Source: Microbacterium aurum
GTDB taxonomy: Bacteria > Actinomycetota > Actinomycetes > Actinomycetales > Microbacteriaceae
Direction of reading: 5' to 3'
Length of the DNA stretch: 64,000 nucleotides
NCBI RefSeq assembly: GCF_016907815.1
Contig: NZ_JAFBCQ010000001.1
Span: forward strand, 2,790,001 to 2,854,000
Position numbers and translations under genes: made by a program. Below the pieces are notes generated by a model. It was given only the letters and a program-made list of their open reading frames with translations. It was not told the origin of the DNA and did not search any database. Positions 60,564-64,000 of the stretch are shown piece by piece. How positions within the stretch are numbered: position 1 is the first letter of the stretch; every line of letters starts with the position of its first letter.

Positions 60564-61946
60564 CTAGCGGTCCGGATCCCAATCCGCCGGGCCTGCCGAA
60601 CCGGCCGGGTACTCCTCCAGTGGCACGTCGCCGCGCGCCCAGGCGTCGCGGATGGGCTGCAGGATGCGCCAGCACTCCTCGGCGGCGTCGCCGCGGACCG
60701 ACAGCGTGGGGTCGCCGTCCAGCAGGGCCGCGAGCACATCGACGTACGCGCGCTGCGCCCCGACGCCCAGCTCCGCCTCGAGCGTCGCGCGGTGCAGGGC
60801 GAAGGGATCCGATCCCCCGTTGACGTTGATCGACAGCGACAGCCGGTCGGGGCCGAGCGAGAAGCGGAGCACGGCGGGTTCCTCGGCGCCGGTGAAGCCC
60901 GCCGGCAGGTGGCGGACCGGTCGGAAGCGCACGACGATCTCGGTCACGGCGTCGCCGATCGCCTTGCCGGAGCGGAGCGTGATCGGCACCCCGGCCCAGC
61001 GGTCGGTGCGCACCTCGAACGTCGCCTGCGCGAGCGTCTCGGTCTGTCGCGACGGGTCGACGCCCGGCTCGGCGGCGTAGTCCGGCAGGTCGCGGCCGTC
61101 GATCGTGCCGGCGGTGTAACGGGCGCGATGGGAGAAGCGCACCGCGTTGTCCTCCCACACGTGCGTGGCCCGCAGCGCGGCGGCCGTCGCATCGCGCACA
61201 TCGGCGTCGCCGAGCGTCGCCGGGGGCGTCATCGTGAGGATCGCGAGCACCTGCAGCAGGTGGCTCTGGATCATGTCGACGAGTGCGCCCGCCCGGTCGT
61301 AGTACCCGGCGCGTCCCTCGAGCCCCAGCGATTCGTCGAAGCGGACGGTGATCGCGGCGATGTGCTCGGCCGACCACGCCGGTTCCACGAAACGGTTCGC
61401 GAAGCGCACGCCCAGCAGGTTCAGCACCGTGGACCGGCCGAGGAAGTGGTCGACCCGGAACACCTGACGCTCGGGCACGAGCGCGCGCAGCACCTCGTTG
61501 AGCTCGCGCGCGCTGGCCTCCTCGTCGCCGAACGGCTTCTCGAGAGCCAGGATCGTGCCCGGCGGCAGGTCCTTCGGCTTCAGGGCCCGGCAGGCGGATG
61601 CCGCGACCTGCGGCGGCACGGCGAAGTACAGCACGACGCGGCCGTCGTCCACCTCCGGCAGCGCGTGCAGGATCGTCCGCAGGCCGCTCGCGGTCGATGC
61701 GTCGGCGCGGATGTAGGGGGTCGAGACGATCGACCCGGTGAGCGCGCTCTCGGCATCCGCCGTCCCGAACGCGCGCCGGACGGTCTTCCGCCACTGCGCG
61801 TCGGAACTCTCGCTGCGACCGGTTCCGACGAGGTGCACGCGCCGTTCGGGCTGGGCGACCAGCAGTTCGCCGAGCGCCGGCAGCAGCAGGCGCGAGGCGA
61901 GGTCGCCGCTCGCGCCGATGATCACGAACACCGTCTCGTCCGACAT
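60564..61946 (-). CDS. zwf: Glucose-6-phosphate dehydrogenase
   Basis: 460 residues, oxidises glucose-6-phosphate to the lactone. NAD(P) motif IIGASGDLASRLLLPAL, EKPFG and the active-site stretch RVDHFLGR. The usual D-H-Y-L-G-K ends in Arg here and Tyr is Phe, as in a short second G6PDH type seen in Micrococcales, so it may be an accessory isozyme. No opcA/tal/tkt neighbours. Start ATG 61946, seven bases after TAGTGT (leaderless). Confidence 0.9.
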   Translation of the reverse strand: MSDETVFVIIGASGDLASRLLLPALGELLVAQPERRVHLVGTGRSESSDAQWRKTVRRAFGTADAESALTGSIVSTPYIRADASTASGLRTILHALPEVDDGRVVLYFAVPPQVAASACRALKPKDLPPGTILALEKPFGDEEASARELNEVLRALVPERQVFRVDHFLGRSTVLNLLGVRFANRFVEPAWSAEHIAAITVRFDESLGLEGRAGYYDRAGALVDMIQSHLLQVLAILTMTPPATLGDADVRDATAAALRATHVWEDNAVRFSHRARYTAGTIDGRDLPDYAAEPGVDPSRQTETLAQATFEVRTDRWAGVPITLRSGKAIGDAVTEIVVRFRPVRHLPAGFTGAEEPAVLRFSLGPDRLSLSINVNGGSDPFALHRATLEAELGVGAQRAYVDVLAALLDGDPTLSVRGDAAEECWRILQPIRDAWARGDVPLEEYPAGSAGPADWDPDR

Positions 61947-62008
61947 GAACGCCACACTAACCCGCGAGCCTGCCGGGCCGCGTGGGGGCGCCTGCGAGAA
62001 TCGCATCG

Positions 62009-63799
62009 ATGCCCTCTGAGATCGCAGACTACGCGCTGCTGAGCAACTGCCGCACCGCGGCCCTGGTCTCCCGCGACGGCGCGATCGACTGGCTGTGCCT
62101 GCCGCGATACGACTCCGCGTCGGTCTTCGGCGCGCTGCTCGGCGACGACGCGCACGGCAGCTGGCAGCTGCGCCCCGACGAGCCGGATGCCGTCGCGGAG
62201 CGCCACTACGACGGCGACACCTTCACGCTCGTCACCCGCTGGACGACCCCGGGCGGCGTCGCGGAGGTTCACGACGCCCTCACGATCGCTCCCCACACGG
62301 TCGCGGTCGTCGAGCGCATCGACCTCGTGCGGCGGCTGGTCGGAGTGTCGGGCTCGGTCGCCTTCACCCACCGGCTGCGGATGCGGCCGGACTATGCCCG
62401 CGCCCTGCCCTGGGTGCGGCAGCGCGGCACGCGCGCCGAGCCCGAACTCGTCGCGATCGCCGGGCCCGACAGCCTCGTGCTGCGCGGGGCGAAGTTCGAG
62501 CCCGAGGACCATTCCCACCGCGCTCAGGTGACGGTCGCCGCCGGGGAGGTGCACGACACCGTGCTGACGTGGCATCCGTCCCACCGCGAGCCGCCGCGGC
62601 GCCTGGACGTCGCGGCCGCCCTCGACCGCACCCGCACGTGGTGGACGGAGTGGGCCGACCGTATCGACGTGCGCGAGGTCCACCGCGCCGAAGTGGTGCG
62701 GTCGCTGCTGATCCTGCGGGCGCTCACCCATCGCGACACGGGCGGCATCATCGCCGCCGCGACCACCTCGCTGCCGGAGCAGTTCGGCGGTGAACGCAAC
62801 TGGGACTATCGGTTCGTGTGGTTGCGCGACGCAGCGCTGACGCTCGAGGCCCTCGTGGCCCACGGCATCCTGCAGGCCGCCGGCCACTGGCGGTCGTGGC
62901 TGCTGCGGGCCATCGCGGGCGACCCGAGCCAGATGCAGATCGTCTACGGCATCGGCGGCGAGCGCGACCTGCTGGAGCGCGAGCTGGAGTCGCTCCCCGG
63001 GTACCGGGGCAGCGCGCCGGTGCGGATCGGCAACGGCGCCGCCCTGCAGTACCAGGCCGATGTCATCGGCGAGGTGCTCGTGGCCCTGCACACGACGCGG
63101 GACTGGCGGAGTCGGCCTTCTCGTGGCCGCTGGAGCGTGCGCTCCTCGGCCACGCGACGGCGCGGTTCGACGAACCCGACCGCGGCATCTGGGAGATCCG
63201 CGGCGAGCCGCACATGTTCACGCACTCGCGGGCGCTCGTCTGGGCGGCCTTCGACCGCGGCGTCCGCGCGGTCCGCGAGCACGGCCTGGCGGGCCCCGTC
63301 GAAGAATGGGAGCGGATACGCGATCGCACGCGCGCGGAGATCGACGCGCGCGGCGTCGCCCCCCGGCGGATGGTTCACGCAGTTCTACGGCTCGACCGAG
63401 GTCGACGCCTCCCTGCTGCTGCTGCCCGCCGTCGGATTCTGTGCGCCCGACGACCCGCGGATGCTGGCGACGGTCGCCGAGATCGAGCGCACCCTCGTCG
63501 TCGACAGCCTCGTGCACCGGTACCGCACCGACACCGGCGTGGACGGTCTGGGTGGTGACGAGAACCCGTCCCTCGCATGCTCGCTGTGGCTGGCGGAGCA
63601 GTACGCCCGGTCGGGGCGCGTCGCCGATGCCCGGGCGATGGTCGACCGGGTCTGCGCCCTGGCGAACGACGTGGGCATGTTCTCGGAGGAGTACGACGTG
63701 GCAGGGCGCCGGCAGGCCGGCAACACGCCGCAGGCGCTGTCGCATCTCGCGCTCGTGCGGGCGGCGGACGCCGTCCACGCCGCCGGCGGCCGCGGCTGA
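62009..63799 (+). pseudogene. GH15 glucoamylase/trehalase-type glycosidase with two compensating frameshifts
   Basis: N-terminal beta domain (YALLSNCRTAALVSRDGAIDWLC), catalytic (alpha/alpha)6 domain start NWDYRFVWLRDA and C-terminal FYGSTEVDASLLLLPAVG, GDENPSLACSLWL are family-typical. Between about 63100 and 63360 the correct sequence (SAFSWPLERALLG, DRGIWEIRG, THSRALVWAAFDR) is in the next frame. A missing G at GGG 63099-63101 and an extra C in the C6 run 63359-63364 explain both shifts. The single open frame replaces ~85 residues, including the W-E-I-R-G acid, with Arg/Ser-rich nonsense. It is either sequencing error in homopolymers or a dead gene. ~597 codons. Confidence 0.85.
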
Positions 63800-63821
63800 T
63801 CCGGCGCGTCCGCCGACGCGC

Positions 63822-64000
63822 TCAGCCCTGCTGCGCCCGGTCCCGCGTGCCGGGACGGGGGATCACGATGTAGCCCTCGTGCTTGGCCGACCGACCGTCT
63901 CCGGCCGTCCGACCCCGCAGCCGCCGCCACAGCCACGGCAACGCATCCCGTCGCAACCAGGTACCCGCCGGCGCGGGCTCGTCGTCGGCGTGCAGCGCCT
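63822..64000 (-). CDS. C-terminal end of an unidentified protein (runs off window)
   Basis: Minus-strand frame open to the window edge and closed by TGA at 63822; about 58 codons. Reads as basic and Trp/Arg-rich (LPWLWRRLRG) followed by KHEGYIVIPRPGTRDRAQQG. G/C-rich third positions support coding. No family recognised from this fragment. Confidence 0.55.
   Translation of the reverse strand, partial: ALHADDEPAPAGTWLRRDALPWLWRRLRGRTAGDGRSAKHEGYIVIPRPGTRDRAQQG

Noticed and set aside
58038..62042. Very long plus-strand open frame of about 1334 codons
   Set aside because: It is antisense to pnp and zwf, both certain genes; long shadow frames are expected at this G+C content, and its translation is low-complexity Arg/Gly/Asp.

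Overview
The window reads as a contiguous piece of chromosome from a high-G+C actinobacterium, most probably Microbacteriaceae (Microbacterium-like). The evidence is strong G/C bias at third codon positions, a bifunctional PriA in the histidine cluster, the actinobacterial order recX-recA-DUF3046-clgR-cinA-pgsA-ftsK, a LysM gene divergent from lexA, and a large share of genes with a TANNNT -10 hexamer only 6-9 nt before the start codon (leaderless mRNAs). It is almost entirely housekeeping DNA. There is no prophage, insertion sequence, CRISPR array, rRNA or tRNA that I can see.

Layout. 1-4.8 kb: arginine operon argC-argJ-argB-argD-argF on the minus strand, every junction a 4-bp overlap, preceded by a tiny Arg-rich leaderless ORF that looks like an attenuation leader. 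4.8-7.5 kb: decayed epimerase gene and a two-gene ABC exporter. 7.5-11.1 kb: pheST, with a short dispersed repeat inserted in frame in pheT. 11.2-14.6 kb: amino-acid ABC importer (gluABCD type). 14.7-16.9 kb: SpoU methyltransferase and infC-rpmI-rplT, where infC appears to start at AUC. 17.1-21.6 kb: DUF1844, SseB and his genes (priA, hisH, hisB, hisC). 21.6-22.9 kb: SOS pair, LysM gene and lexA, divergent around one LexA box. 23.2-28.7 kb: metFE and an S9 peptidase. 28.8-35.2 kb: hflX, an RsmC-like methyltransferase, dapF, miaAB, recX. 35.2-41.2 kb: recA, DUF3046, clgR, cinA, pgsA, ftsK. 41.2-46.8 kb: GNAT, rnj, dapA, SDR, folA, thyA. 46.9-51.2 kb: thioredoxin-like/DUF4395/OsmC redox genes, TIGR01777 epimerase, TPR protein, dapB, GNAT. 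51.2-55.7 kb: MacB-type ABC efflux module with adaptor and lipoprotein. 55.9-60.1 kb: phosphatase, degenerate aldo/keto reductase, pnp. 60.4-64.0 kb: DUF5302, zwf, GH15 glycosidase with two compensating indels, and the end of an unidentified gene.

How it works together. Three of the genes for lysine/diaminopimelate synthesis (dapA, dapB, dapF), most of the arginine operon, four histidine genes and the last two methionine enzymes supply amino acids. lexA, recA, recX and the LysM protein make an SOS set. infC/rpmI/rplT, pheST, miaAB, hflX, rnj and pnp serve translation and RNA turnover. The points most worth a second look are the Arg-rich leader before argC, the LexA-box/long-hairpin arrangement at lexA, the AUC start of infC, the roughly tenfold over-represented word GGATGCC/GGCATCC, the repeat inside pheT, and an aldo/keto reductase that has lost three of four catalytic residues.
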